Shown piece after piece: positions 10,773-22,557 of a DNA stretch of 64,000 nucleotides; the first letter of the stretch is position 1; each line of letters opens with the position of its first letter. Under the pieces are notes generated by a model. That model was not told the DNA's origin, did not search any database, and saw only the letters and a program-made list of their open reading frames with translations. Both the position numbers and the translations under genes were made by a program. This DNA comes from Daucus carota subsp. sativus. Its lineage: Eukaryota > Streptophyta > Magnoliopsida > Apiales > Apiaceae. The DNA lies in assembly GCF_001625215.2 (NCBI RefSeq), contig NC_030388.2:23176558-23240557 (forward strand). Reading direction: 5' to 3'.

Positions 10773-13094
10773 ATGGCGTCCCCATCCGTATTGATCATCA
10801 TTGCAACGTGGTTGATATCAGTAAGCAGCTGCTGCTGCAGCAATACATTTGCAACCGATAGTTCTTCTTCATCATCATTTTCTTGCGGTAAAATCCATAA
10901 CATCAGCTGTGCCCTTTTTATCTCAAAGACCATCCACATAATTGTCACAAATTCAGCACTGAGCTATCGTGCCAAAATAATCGTACGTTACTAGAAATGA
11001 ATGACTCTGTGTTTTATGTGGAGGCCATTAATTACGGAAACTCTTCTATTCGCCTAGTTGATTCAGGGCTAGCTGAAGAAAATATATGTTCCTTGAATCA
11101 TCCTCTTCATCCTTTCTCAAGCTTAGAAAATATATTCTTTGCATTTTATAATCAGCCTATATCTTCCCCCATTCAAGATTTTAATAAGCCAATAATGTAT
11201 ATAGACTGCCCAGCTTCTGTTAATACCTCAGCTCGATATCTGCCTGCCCCTTCTTGCTCATCATCATCCGTCGTCTCCTCATACGTTGTCATCGGACATA
11301 TGAAGTCATCAGAAGTAGAGAACAACTGTATGATTCGGAGGACAACTTGGGTGTCATCCGCATGGCCTAATATTAATCAAACATCTTTCTTGAACACTCA
11401 AGGCATTCACAATATTTTCTATGGAATTGAGCTTTCTTTCCGTTACTTTAGTTGCCTACATTGTTCATCTTCTAATCCTTCCTTTTCATCCGAATATTGT
11501 TTGGGTGTCGGGTGTCCGAGGTGAAAACACAAACCTGCAGTGTCATATCAGTCACTGTGATCAAATCTTTCACATTTCATTCTACTGTGGTAAGAAAAGA
11601 AAAATTAGTATGTTTATAATATTTTTCTGCAAGTATGTTCTTGATTAAATGTAAGCTTATATACTATTCATCTACCCTTACACACTATCGGATTATTTAT
11701 TTCTCTAGGCCTAAGGTTCAACTGGAAATTCATCTCATGGTGGTTCACCGGTGAGTATTTATTTAGATCATTTATGTCCTCCACATGAAATATTCCTACA
11801 TATATTGTAACTTTCAACCATCTAATCTGTTTTGCTTTTTGCTTTTTTCTGTTACTCCCCGTCAGAACATCGCCAATATGTATATAAGAAGATGGGTAAG
11901 ATACTACACTCTGCAATAAGTTTAGTTTTGCATATTATTGCAATATAGGATTTCACTTGCTCATTGGTGAATCTTTTTCTAATCTTCACAGGGATTGCTT
12001 TTGGTGCAAGATTTTTGTGCGGAATAGCATTTCTATCTGTATTTCTGGCACATAGATTTCGAAGAAGACATATGTCTGTTTATGACACCATTGAAGATTT
12101 CCTTCAAGGCCAAAACAACCTCATGCCTATTAGGTTTAGGTACAGTTATTCACATATTAAGAAAATCAACGCTGGATTCAGTGATACATTGGGTGAAGGT
12201 GGCTTTGGTACAGTATATAAAGGTAAACTCCGAAGTGGAATTGTTGTAGCTGTTAAAGTATTAAGCAATTCCCGTGCTAGCAGCCACGATTTCATCAATG
12301 AAGTTGGTACCATTGGTAGGATCCATCATGTTAACATTGTAAAACTTCTCGGCTTTTGCTTTGAGGGCCAAAAACGTGCTCTAGTCTATGAGTTTATGCC
12401 TAATGGATCTCTTGATAAATACATTTTGGTTGAAGGAGGAACGACCACTTTAAGTTGTGAAAAGATTTATGAGATTTCATGTGAAGTAGCATGTGGTATT
12501 GAGTATTTACATCGTGGTTGTGACATTCAAATTTTGCACTTTGATATCAAGCCTCATAACATTCTCCTCGACGAGAATTTCAGACCTAAAATATCTGATT
12601 TTGGTCTAGCAAAATTACGTGACACTGATGATAGTATCGTGACTATGACTGCTGCAAGGGGAACATTGGGATACATGGCTCCGGAGTTATTTTAAAAAAA
12701 TATTGGAGGTGTTTCAAATAAGGCGGATGTCTATAGTTTCGGAATGTTATTGTTGGAAATGGCGGGGCAGAGGAAGATTTTGAATCCATTTATGGCCCAA
12801 ACTGGCCAATTTGACTTCCCTTCATGGATTGATGATCAAATAAGCAAAAAGAATGAGAATAAAATTAAAGATGCTGCTGAGAATGAACAAGAGTTAGTTA
12901 GAAAGATGATTATTGTAGCAATGTGGTGTATACAAATGAAACCAAGTGATCGTCCTTCAATGGACAAAGTTATTGAAATGCTTGAAGGAGACACTGAGGT
13001 TTTGGTGATGCCTCCAAACTCTATGATTCATTCACGGGAGGTGCCAGTCCACAATCAAGAACTCAATCAATTATCTTCAGAGTTGATAATCTGA
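10773..13094 (+). pseudogene. LRK10-like receptor kinase, type A copy 2 (A2), inactivated
   Basis: The four-exon layout matches A3: exon 1 from ATG 10773 to the donor near 11588, exon 2 at 11709-11750, exon 3 at 11866-11895 and the kinase exon at 11992-13094, all with conserved splice sites. Exon 1 starts with a signal peptide and the IHNISC motif, then has a frame break and stops at 10992-10999 and another frameshift near 11510, before the WAK_assoc-like end. In the kinase exon, [25 protein letters not shown] and DFGLAK are kept. TAC (Tyr) in ELFYKN has become TAA at 12693-12695, and the frame then continues in phase to 13094. With at least three lesions this is a pseudogene. Transcripts could still splice. 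Confidence 0.88.
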
Positions 13095-13754
13095 CACTAA
13101 AGGTTATTTGAGGATTATATACTCGACCAAATGTCTTCAGGGCGGATGATGTCATTTCATTTTTCTGAAGCCCTGAAGATTTGTAGTGAAGCAGATGATT
13201 TGTAGTGACAATTTTTCAAGCTTCATATCATTTCATTAATTAAGCGGGCAATGTTATATATTTATCCAATGAAACAGTATAATAGGTTTTCTTTGGCTTC
13301 ATGAATTATTTATTTTCAGCATAGTAGTACAATAATACCATGAAACATCGCCCCATTTCTTAGATTTCTACTTGCACAATGTTACTAGCGGCACCTCATT
13401 ATCACTCTGCTTCAGAAATAGCTTCAAGCGTGTTGCTGAATGCGGAAACATTTCCTGCAATGGAAGAGTCAAACGGACTAGGAGGCATGGCTGGGCAGCT
13501 GGATGCCAATTTATGCACCAAAGTCCTACAATTGTTAGCTTTTTTGCTATATCGCTATTTACTTCTACCTCAATCTGAGTTTCGTTTCCCTACGGTTGTC
13601 AAGCTGATGGAAAACCCATTCTGGAAAAAATGCTTCACTGCTGTTTTATGTTCCTACTAAAGTATTATCCCTTGCTCCAACCATTTCAAGCAGCAACATA
13701 CCGAAGCTATAAATATCTGATTTGGATCACACTTTTCCGAAATTTCCGGAAAAA

Positions 13755-14049
13755 GAAATGCTACGTCCACAGAATTGGATACATAATTCTGTACAGAATG
13801 AGTTGGAGTGTCTGAGGTGTAAAGTTTGTCTGCCACTAACCTCATCTCCCCTCTTATTTCACTTTTGTTTCTTTGTTCTTTATTTATCATTTAACTTTAC
13901 TTTTCCTACATTACAAAATTCATTTAATTAATTTTTTCTCTTATGTTTTACTTTTTTATATTGTTAATTATTTAATCTCACTCATATTATTTTTAATATC
14001 CATTCAATATCTACACTTGAAAAATAATATGAGTGACTCTGGCTAGGGG
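13755..14049. mobile_element. Unclassified insert in the B2 pseudogene
   Basis: About 290 bp replace roughly 30 bp of kinase sequence: homology to B1/B3 stops after CCGGAAAA and resumes at AGCCATAGTCA. Near its right end is a perfect 15-bp inverted repeat, ACTCATATTATTTTT (13980-13994) and its complement (14020-14034), around a 25-nt loop. No matching outer terminal repeats or target duplication were found, so the origin is unknown. Confidence 0.45.
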
Positions 14050-14941
14050 AGCCATAGTCACAGAGACCATACCTTTTCCTTTGGTGCACAACTTTGCCAA
14101 ACCAAAATCTGAGATTTTTGGACAAAATTCCGGTCCAACAAGATGTTCTGAGGTTTAATGTCGAAATGGAGGATTGTCTGGCCACAACCTTGATGAAGAT
14201 ACTCAATTCCTTCCGCTATGCCTAAAGCAATATCTTGCATCTTTTCCCATCCCAGGAATCTTTTATTCTGTTTTCCCCTCGAGTAGACATACTCTTCGAG
14301 TGAATTGTTGGGTAAATACTCATAAACAAGAGCTCTTCATCTGTTTCCGTCAGCACAGTATCCCACAAGACGAACCACATTGACATGGTGGACTAGGCCA
14401 ATTGTCCTAACTTCATTAATAAAATCTTCTCCATTTCCTTTGGCATCAACCTTATTATTTAGGACCTTAACTGCAACAACGACATCATTTGAAAGGTGTC
14501 CCTTGAACACAGATCCATAACCTCCCTTCCCTATTTTGACTTTGAATTGATTGCTCATCTTTTTAATATCCGCATAAGAGTACCTTGAGGGTTTAAGAGC
14601 TCTGTAGTCCTTCAAAAACGTTTCAATCTTAAACTTGTATCATGAGAGGTTATTACATGTCTATGCTGAAACCAAAGAGAACTTCTAAATCATCAACAGC
14701 CTGTTTAATATAACTCTCATATATAATTTATTTTCTTAACTCAAAGACTTAAAATTACTCTGTTTACTAATCAACCGATATAGCATTTTTTTAAGACTAT
14801 TCAACAAAAAAGTAAAAATTTACACATCTAATATGTATTCTTGTTCCAAGAAAAAGAAAAGGTTGGGAAAATTTGTAGATTTAAACATTATTGTTTGACC
14901 TCAAGAAGTCATGACTATCGAAATGAGAAGAAGAGTATATA

Positions 14942-15211
14942 CTCCCTCCGTCCCTCGAATTATATACATATGGAATGGATACAGAGATTAAGAAAAGTGT
15001 ATAAAGTAATGTGAAAGAGAAAAGAAAGTGGGTAAAGTGGTTGGACCCATCAATATTTAATAGATAGATTTGAAAAAGTAGATGAAAGTAGTGGGTGAGT
15101 AGAATTTTTCTATTATAATAATATGTTATTTTTAGAAAGTTTTGAAATGTATAGAATTAAGTGGGACATCCAGAAAAAGAAAGTGTATACAAATCAGTGG
15201 GACGGAGGGAG
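14942..15211. mobile_element. Stowaway-type MITE
   Basis: Ends CTCCCTCCGTCCCTC and GGGACGGAGGGAG, each flanked by TA (14940-14941 and 15212-15213). No coding capacity. It lies within the former body of the B2 gene. Confidence 0.9.
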
Positions 15212-15300
15212 TAGAAAGTTTTGCGGGACCTGTTTTTCGAAGTTGGTGCGAAGCAGGACCTCCACCTGCAAAATAAGAAGAGGCCGGTCAATAATGATTA

Positions 15301-15531
15301 CTCCCTCCGTCTCTCTGATTCATATATGTTCACTGTTTGCACGTATTTCGAGGATCCTATAATGTATAGTTTTATAATGTTTTTTAAATATTTTTTTTTA
15401 AATAAAAATTTAAACATCAGATTTTATTCGGGGAAGAAAAATTTTAACACAATATAATGGAACTATACTTCAAACGAGCTTTCAAAAGCATGTCAAAAAG
15501 TAACATATACAATTGAATGAGACAGAAGGAG
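15301..15531. mobile_element. Stowaway-type MITE, second copy in B2
   Basis: Imperfect ends CTCCCTCCGTCTCTCTGATTC and GAATGAGACAGAAGGAG lie between TA dinucleotides (15299-15300 and 15532-15533). It is only about 90 bp from the neighbouring Stowaway. The inside resembles the copies at 21240 and 42615 (ATAATGTATAGTTTTATAATG block). Confidence 0.8.
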
Positions 15532-15715
15532 TACTTGCGAAAATTTTCAAAATAAAGTAATTATTATGATTGTTAACACCTAACAGGAAGTTCCCCATAA
15601 TTCTAATAAATTTCTCTAAGCGTCACATAACACGGTTGATCATATATATACATTTTAGGTAGCACATGTTGTCCTTTGTCTTCGCAGTAGCCACAATCAG
15701 GTTCGAACCAAGTTA

Positions 15716-17388
15716 GTGTTAATTGTCAAATTTGAGATACAAATTTGTGTGAGCATTGTTCTGTGCGCACAACGAGTAACGCTTGGAATGCATTCTCTTC
15801 TGAGAGATTTTTTTCAAGAGACTTTGAATCACTCAAAATGACTAAAAAATGAATGAGACAGAAGTATTCAAAGTCGGTCTCTTATATTTTGTAAGCTAAG
15901 AAACATTCTTACACGTGTTTTAGGTCTATATAGATTTAAACCTATATTAATCTTAAAAATTATTAAACCAAATACCCTTTTCAACTAAAACTCGTAATTT
16001 TTTTTATTCTTTACAAACTAAAACAGCAATTACCTTTTTTAACTGAAACATGTTACCTTCTTTACTTTTTCCAACTAAAAACCCCTATTTTCCATGATGC
16101 CAGGATCTAATTTATTTTAATTTGCTAATTGCATCTACCATCTACGTATCAAATATCAGCGCATTAAATTTGAACCGTTACGATAGAGATGTGAAATTTA
16201 AAGGAATTTTCAGTTTTGTATCAAATATAAAACACAATTGCTTAGCGCATAGATGGAGACTGAAATTTGAAGCCACGAATTACATCCAACTCAAAGTAAC
16301 TCAGCAAGTAAAGGGATGTGTATTAGTAATTTAAAACATTTACAGACTTATGAGCTATATATTGGAAATTTTATCGTACTGAATACTATTTTCGGTCTAA
16401 ATTCAGTGGAGACCTCAATTGTTTGGAGTATTGGGGGGAGGGGAGGAGACCAGTGATTTCCGAGTGACGGGATGACTGATGAGAATATTTGACTTAAATT
16501 TATGATTGATTTAATGATTTAATATTTGATTGATGATTTGTTTATGAAAGTTGTGACACTTTATTCTTGTGATCCAAAGTTGTTGGCACTCTCTTGTAAC
16601 GAATATTATTTCTGCATCCTGAATACTCTCTATTATACTTGTTGGGCATTCTGCGCTCACCCTTGCTATTTATAATTTTCAAAAACAGTGAAAAGCAGAG
16701 ATAATATGATGACTGACTCGGCTAGTCAAGGGAAAGGTAAAAGACATGACCCGCGCTAGGGATCGCGCTAGGGTAAACCACACTTGAATTATTCATAACT
16801 TTCCCTGCTTGCCTCACTGTTCATTCATTTTCACTATTCATTATAGTCATAATTTTGTCCACATGTTGCTCAATTAAAAAGAGGAAACCAACAGAATCAT
16901 ACAAAGATAAGGAGGTTAAATATGCTGATGAATTAATCAAAATAAAAGACGGCGAGGCAGGAAAGACGAAGTAATTTAAACTGGAAACATCTCACAATTG
17001 ATATATACAACTCTATAACTACATAATATGCTTTTTTTTCCAACCAACAATCAGGAGAAAATAGGTTTTAAAAATTGTTTCTCCAGATTTCAAAAAAAAT
17101 AAAATTATTTTTCCAGATACTTTTCACATCACATAGTAAATATGTTAGCCGAAAGAAAGTGTTATACTTCACACATAAAGCAAATGTAGTTAACTAACAG
17201 GTCATGGCAAGAACATGGCAAAATATAAAGTAGGTGGGTATAATGGTAAACAAACCTTAAAATAGTACGCTCCTAATAATCTCAAAAAATGTAGCAATAA
17301 CTCTCACGTGAACAACAATATGAAATTCTGTTTCAAAACTTGAAACCAACACTCCAACAATTTCACCTCTACTGTTGAAAACTGCCCC
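15716..17388. other. AT-rich intergenic stretch
   Basis: I see no gene, RNA or clear mobile element. The 70-residue plus-strand open frame at 16122-16334 has no recognisable motif and no supporting context. Confidence 0.4.
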
Positions 17389-17769
17389 CTAAGACACCAT
17401 CTCTGATCCAGTAATGAGTAAACCGGTAATTTGGATTATAAGAACTGTTGCATCAATTTTTGTTTCATGTATCTCTTCATCATCTTCTCTACCTATATTT
17501 AAATATCTTCTATCAAAGAGATGCCCCATTAATCTAGTATCACATGTCTTGTCCCTCACACTTGATACATAATTATCACACCGATAATCGGTGATTCTAA
17601 ACCTGTCATTTACACATTGATAACACGCATGACCAACAAAATGCGAGCCAACGAAGCTAATAGGACTCCTAAGATAAAATAAATACTCTCCTGTAGAAAT
17701 ATATCTTTCAGGTGCAAGCACCTCGTAATCATCAGTAGACATGACAGTTCTAAGAGCCGCTAAGTTCAA
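17389..17769 (-). CDS. Unrecognised 126-residue reading frame, probably part of an older gene
   Basis: An open frame on the minus strand with a mixed, protein-like composition: cysteines in HACYQCVNDRF, a second group CDNY...TCDTRLMGH, an acidic REDDEEIHE patch and a hydrophobic end LIIQITGLLITG. The spaced cysteines followed by an acidic loop and hydrophobic strand loosely recall plant DUF674 proteins, but I cannot establish this. A 33-bp piece of it (17743-17775) is repeated perfectly in inverted orientation at 19474-19506, beyond the foldback element, so the locus has been duplicated or disrupted. No start context or partner exon was identified; it is likely a gene remnant. Confidence 0.3.
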   Translation of the reverse strand: MNLAALRTVMSTDDYEVLAPERYISTGEYLFYLRSPISFVGSHFVGHACYQCVNDRFRITDYRCDNYVSSVRDKTCDTRLMGHLFDRRYLNIGREDDEEIHETKIDATVLIIQITGLLITGSEMVS

Positions 17770-18070
17770 CCTATCATCCTAGTATATTAGATTTGTTGTT
17801 CTAGTTTCCTTTTCATCAAAACTACGAGCCATTATTTTATCAATATGCTCAAACTCGACAAAATTTAATATTCATATAATCATTTACCGTTACACAACAT
17901 AAACAAGTCATGTTCACCTTTATTAGAATGTTCAAACAAAATTTTAATAATCATATTATGTAATTTTTTACAGTTCACTACATAAATAAATCATGTCCAC
18001 CTTGATCAGAATTAATGCTCAATACCAAAATGATAACACAAAAAAATATTGGGGAATTATCTTGTATATT

Positions 18071-18266
18071 GTTTTTTCAATCTTATTTTCAAAAATACTA
18101 CCTTATCCAATCTTATTTTCAAATCTCTAAAATATTTTCAAAAATACTACCTTTTTGAAAATATTTTCCAAAAATACGGTGGTTGCATATGCAACCATAT
18201 ATGCAACTACAAATCCTCATTTCCAGTTTCAGTTTTCAAATGTCATTTTCGACCTCATCTTTGGAG

Positions 18267-18354
<88 letters not shown>

Positions 18355-18929
18355 TGCATATGGTTGTATTCAGTTGCATATGATTGCATTCAGTTGATTC
18401 TATTGCAATCTAATGGCCCCGCCAGGGGCACACCATACATCCGTTGCAACTTACAATTTTCAGTTGCATTTAGTTGCATATGAGGTTGCATTTAGTTGCA
18501 TATGAGGTTGCATTCAGTTGATTTTATTGCAATCTAATGGCCCCGCCAGGGGCACCCATACTTCAGTTGGAACTTACCGTTTTCAGTTGCATATGAGGTT
18601 GCATTTAGTTGCATATGAGGTTGCATTCAGTTGATTCTATTGCAATCTAATGACCCCGCCAGGGGCACCCATACTTCAGTTGGAACTTACAGTTTTCAGT
18701 TGCATTTAGTTGCATATGAGGTTGCATACGAGGTTGCGTGCAACCTCATATGCAACCTCATATGCAACGGAAAACTGTAAGTTGCAACTGATGTATGGGT
18801 GCCCCTGGCGGGGCCATTAGATTACAATAGAATCAACTGAATACAACCCATATGCAACCATATATGCAACTACAAATCCTGACTTCAAGTTCCAGTTTTC
18901 AAATGTCATTTTCGACCTCATCTTTGGAG

Positions 18930-19003
<74 letters not shown>

Positions 19004-19176
19004 CTCCAAAGATGAGGTCGAAAATGACATTTGAAAACTGGAACTTGAAAGCAGGAATTCAGTTGCATATATGGTTGCATATGCAACCACAGTATTTTTG
19101 AAAATATTCTAGAGAAGGTAGTATTTTTGAAAATAAGATTGGATAAGATAGTATTTTTGGAAATAAGATTGAAAAC
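18071..19176. mobile_element. Foldback element with nested inverted repeats and long (TA)n tracts
   Basis: The outer arms (about 18071-18270 and the complement of about 19000-19176) share CAATCTTATTTTCAAAAATA, ATATTTTCAAAAATAC, GGTTGCATATGCAACC and GACCTCATCTTTGGAGTCGA. A further copy of the inner arm lies at about 18850-18932, forming with 19001-19085 a tight hairpin whose loop is a (TA)n run (18933-19000). The left arm ends in another (TA)n run (about 18270-18351). Between them is a repeat block. No transposase is visible. The target duplication could not be fixed, so the class (foldback or MULE-like) is uncertain. The open frames of alternating Tyr-Ile across the TA runs are not genes. Confidence 0.7.
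18391..18849. repeat. Tandem repeat, three direct copies and one inverted copy
   Basis: Units of about 115-118 bp begin CAGTTGATT(C/T)TATTGCAATC, contain the GC-rich block GGCCCCGCCAGGGGCAC and end in runs of TTGCATATGAGG. Copies start at about 18391, 18509 and 18626. A fourth copy runs in the opposite direction (about 18733-18849). The block lies inside the foldback element. Confidence 0.75.
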
Positions 19177-19879
19177 TTGATTATTAATAAAAAAAGCCCA
19201 AAAATATTTAATATTCAGATTATGTAATTTTTTACCGTTTCACAGCATTATCAATAGTACTAGTAGTTTGATGTTTTTTCTCAAAATCTAATATTCTTCT
19301 TTACTCAGAAAACTAGTACAAGACTAGTTATTATACTTTCTTTTTCACTTAATAAATCAGTGCAACACTAATTATTTTACAAACTTTTATGAAGATTAAT
19401 TTCAATATATGCACCGAGAATAATAAATTAAGAACAAAATTTTAGTGATTATTAAAATCTGATATACAAGGACGATAGGTTGAACTTAGCGGCTCTTAGA
19501 ACTGTCAGAAAACAATAAGGTGCATTGATGTTCATCCTAGCTAACCGTCCCTATGTGCTTTCATGTGGTGATGACATGCTTATAGTGTTTTCTTTTGCAC
19601 CGTCCATCTTTTGACACATTCTAGTTTATAATCAAACACACCTATACGTACATTATCTACCGCAGCAACAACCAAATGCTTGCATGGAAAAATTTCACCG
19701 TAAGAATACTAATGATTAGGCAACAAACAATTAAAAATACAATCAATCAAATACAATATTTTTATAACACTGATTTCTTAATATTCATAATTTTTTCAAA
19801 TATAATTTGTAAAATCCAATAAAATCCAAATATTGTTTATTTCAAACTTTTTTTTTATGTTTTCTATGTGTTATTATAG

Positions 19880-20105
19880 GGTATTTTTGAGGCATATCCA
19901 TGTGAGAAGATTACTGGTCGACACGCTATGATTGTTGTAGCCTTCAACTTTGTAGAGGACTACTTTATTTTTCGCAATACATGGTCAACAAAGTAGGGAA
20001 GACATGGATTTGCTAAGATATGGGCTAATCAGCTGTACCATTTCTCCCGACCGGTGGGAACGGTGTTTGGCATGGTGGACCCTTATTCCGAATTTTCATG
20101 TAGTA
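19880..20105 (+). pseudogene. Papain-type (C1A) cysteine protease fragment
   Basis: After a plausible acceptor (TTATTATAG) the frame reads GIFEAYPCEKITGRHAMIVV, then FVEDYFIFRNTWSTK. That is the C-terminal half of a papain-like protease: the catalytic His in GRHAM and the catalytic Asn in RNTW are kept. Where the family has Trp (SWG-x-x-WG) there is TAG at 19994-19996. The frame then continues as GRHGFAKIWANQLYHFSRPV and fades into AT-rich sequence. The N-terminal half with the catalytic Cys is absent. A dead gene fragment. Confidence 0.7.
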
Positions 20106-21239
20106 CTATTTTTCATTATTTTAAATCTACTTTTATATATTTTTTAGTTTGTTTGCTGATAACATTAAAAAAAAAATCATGACTCAAAATAGCTCAGTAA
20201 TATGCTTCATGATAGTTTAAAGTAGCTATATTGTACAAATCATGTTATAATGTATATTAGACAATATGGTCTAATAATTTTTTTTTGTGTTTCAGTGTAG
20301 GGTCCACTTACTGATAATTATGGCTCACTCAGAGGGTTGTGGAGATACTTTTTCAAGCTGGACTACGCCTGGACGTTTATTTAAAAGACTTAAATATTTT
20401 TATGTCAGTAATTTCTTTTGTAACGCTTACCGCCACTCATTAGACTTAATCCACGTTCCCAAACTAGCTACTGACAGTGCTGATGAATAATGAGCATCTG
20501 CAACTGCCGAGTTTTCTATTTTTCACTTTGATTGTAGAGTTAAATGCATAACTTGTACCAATGAAATATACTCCAATTGTTAAACTAAATAGTAGTTATA
20601 GTTCTGTGTAGAATTCGACTACCTCCGTCGTCGGAATTTCGATCCGTTAACAAACGTGAGTTCGTAGATGGTGATTTATGAGCTTTATTCTAAAATCGGT
20701 AACATCATTCTTTCAATTTATTTGTAATCAAATTCTCTCTGTCTCCTTAAAATTACGTATTTTCTTGAAGTTTGTTGTGTGTTTTGGCTTGTTTTTTTGG
20801 TTTTTGTATTTCATTATTATGAAAGTTGATGTACATTATTACATTTTTATTTCTTTTCTCCTCTGATAGAGGTTGCATAGGCTTTGTCCGGTGACCGGAT
20901 TCATTGATTTGTAACTTTGTTTGAATTTGTTCAGATTAGATTGTGAATCATGTTGAGTTTAGTGGATTATATTTTTTAACATGTTTTTGTCTTGGCCGAA
21001 TTTATTGTGGTTGGCTAAAATATTGATCGAAAACGGAGTTTGTTTTAATTTTTTTATATATGTGTTCTTGGTGTTCTTGATTGTGTGGATATGTTTAGTG
21101 TCTGTTTGATCTTCTGCATTAAAAGTTTTAGTTTTTTAAACTGTTTTCAGGTGCATATATGAATTGATTATTGATTTGTTACAATTCGAATATCAATTGT
21201 TTTTAATTATGGTATAGTTTTATATATTATACATGTATA
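20106..21239. other. AT-rich stretch without a recognised gene
   Basis: It holds a 67-residue open frame at 20287-20490 directly after a possible acceptor (TTTCAG), which might be a further relic exon, and T-rich sequence to 21239. I cannot assign either. Confidence 0.35.
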
Positions 21240-21491
21240 CTCCCTCTGTCCCATTTAATTCTATACGTTTCTTTTTCAATGTCCGACACGCACTTCAATG
21301 CTCGTATAAAATATAGTTTTGTAACTTATTTTTAAAATTTTCTTTTTTTTGAATAAAAATATAACATTCAAACCTTTATGCAAAAAAGAAAAATCTTAAA
21401 AATATGTTATAAAACTATATTTTACAAGAGCATTAAAGTCCGTGCCGCGTCCCCGTCCCCCAATGTATATAACTCAGGGGGACGGAGGGAG
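21240..21491. mobile_element. Stowaway-type MITE
   Basis: Ends CTCCCTCTGTCCCATTTAA and GGGGGACGGAGGGAG are flanked by TA on both sides (21238-21239 and 21492-21493). Inside, ATATAGTTTTGTAACTTAT is mirrored by TATAAAACTATATTTTAC, giving a longer hairpin. Closely related to the copy at 42615-42851. Confidence 0.9.
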
Positions 21492-21923
21492 TATATGTTA
21501 GTGTCCAATAATTTTGGATATGAAGGAATTAAATTCTTCGGTTACATTTGAGATGGAATTAAATATTTGTGTATTTGTGATTTTATATTTATATATATAC
21601 ATATTATGGGTTAATTGATGGTATTCAAGTTTTAAATTGGTTTGTGTTTGGTAAGTGTTTTTAAGTGCATTTATTCGGCTTAATTGGCATATTAAATTTG
21701 TTGATTTATTAATTAGTAATGAGAATTTATTGGGTGTCATAATTGACGGCTTTTTTTAGGTCTTGATAATGTTCAAGGAGTTTGTACGAGTTTTTAATGG
21801 TCATAATTGGTGACATATTTTTTTGGACCAATATGGGTTGGCATGATTATTGTCATATATGAATATTGTGCGGAAATTTTTGTTCTTGGATTGATAATTA
21901 GAATTAGAATTTATTAATTCTTA

Positions 21924-22320
21924 GAGCAACTCCAATGCATCCACTCCTTACCTATATGTAGTCTACATGGACAATATTTGAGGATTGAGAACAAAAAACA
22001 CAACTCCAACGCAACTCCCTATCCCTCATTTATTTTAGGTGAGAGAAAGTTCAACCCCTTATTTGAGGGATGAAAAAGCAAACCCCTATATTCTCCATGT
22101 CATCACCAGCTCATATATCCTCTTGTTTTTCTGTCATTTATCACTGCAATTTCTCTCTCTATTTCAGTTGCATATATCCTCTCTATTTCTCTCTCATATA
22201 GGGGATCAATATAGGGAATACCATTGGAGCAAAACAATTTTTTTGTCCCCTATATTTTAGGTAACCATTATTATATAATATTTTAGGGGTTGAAAAAAGG
22301 GAATTGCATTGGGCTTGCTC
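21924..22320. mobile_element. Harbinger/Tourist-like MITE
   Basis: Ends GAGCAACTCCAATGCA and TGCATTGGGCTTGCTC form an inverted repeat flanked by TTA on both sides (21921-21923 and 22321-22323), the usual target for PIF/Harbinger-related MITEs. Inside are further mirrored blocks (CCCTATATTCTC and AGGGGTTGAAAAAAGGG). No coding capacity; the 73-residue frame within is incidental. Confidence 0.75.
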
Positions 22321-22557
22321 TTATACTTTGTGATGCTATGATATTGACTAATTGGATAATTAAAAAATAAAATAATGTTGATTAGGATATAAATATTATT
22401 TATTTTTTTTAATAAAATATTTTCATAAAGAGAAGGATTTATTCTTTTTCTAACATAATATTTAAATATTTTGTTTATGTATATTTGTTTTCATAAGAAA
22501 AGATTAGTATATATAATAACTTTTTTAGTATTGTGTGTCTAACCAAAGTCCTTGCTT

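Larger units (their letters stand above)
13370..15715 (-). pseudogene. LRK10-like receptor kinase, type B copy 2 (B2), heavily degraded
   Basis: The minus-strand kinase relic begins at about 14640 (FLKDYRALKPSRYSYADIKK) and runs through GKGGYGSVFKG and the HHVNVVRLVGYCADGNR segment. An in-frame TGA (14339-14337) follows, then YEYLPNNSLEEYVY-like sequence, [21 protein letters not shown] and a 1-base deletion after LLDRNF. A foreign insert of about 0.3 kb interrupts it near 13755-14049. The C-lobe at 13390-13750 lacks the WCIN...RPSM block. Upstream, the membrane segment is missing. A scrap of the WAK_assoc end survives at about 15658-15715 (on the minus strand it reads CGYCEDKGQ-like sequence), with two Stowaway MITEs in between. 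It is not functional. Confidence 0.85.

Noticed and set aside
16122-16334. 70-residue plus-strand frame
   Set aside because: Isolated in AT-rich sequence, no motifs, no partner exons.
18155-18483. Open frames of alternating Tyr and Ile across (TA)n
   Set aside because: They are the direct translation of the TA microsatellite in the foldback element; no protein evidence.
18391-18730. Regularly spaced repeats that could suggest a CRISPR array
   Set aside because: The units are direct and inverted transposon repeats in a plant genome; the between-unit sequence is repeated too, not unique spacers.
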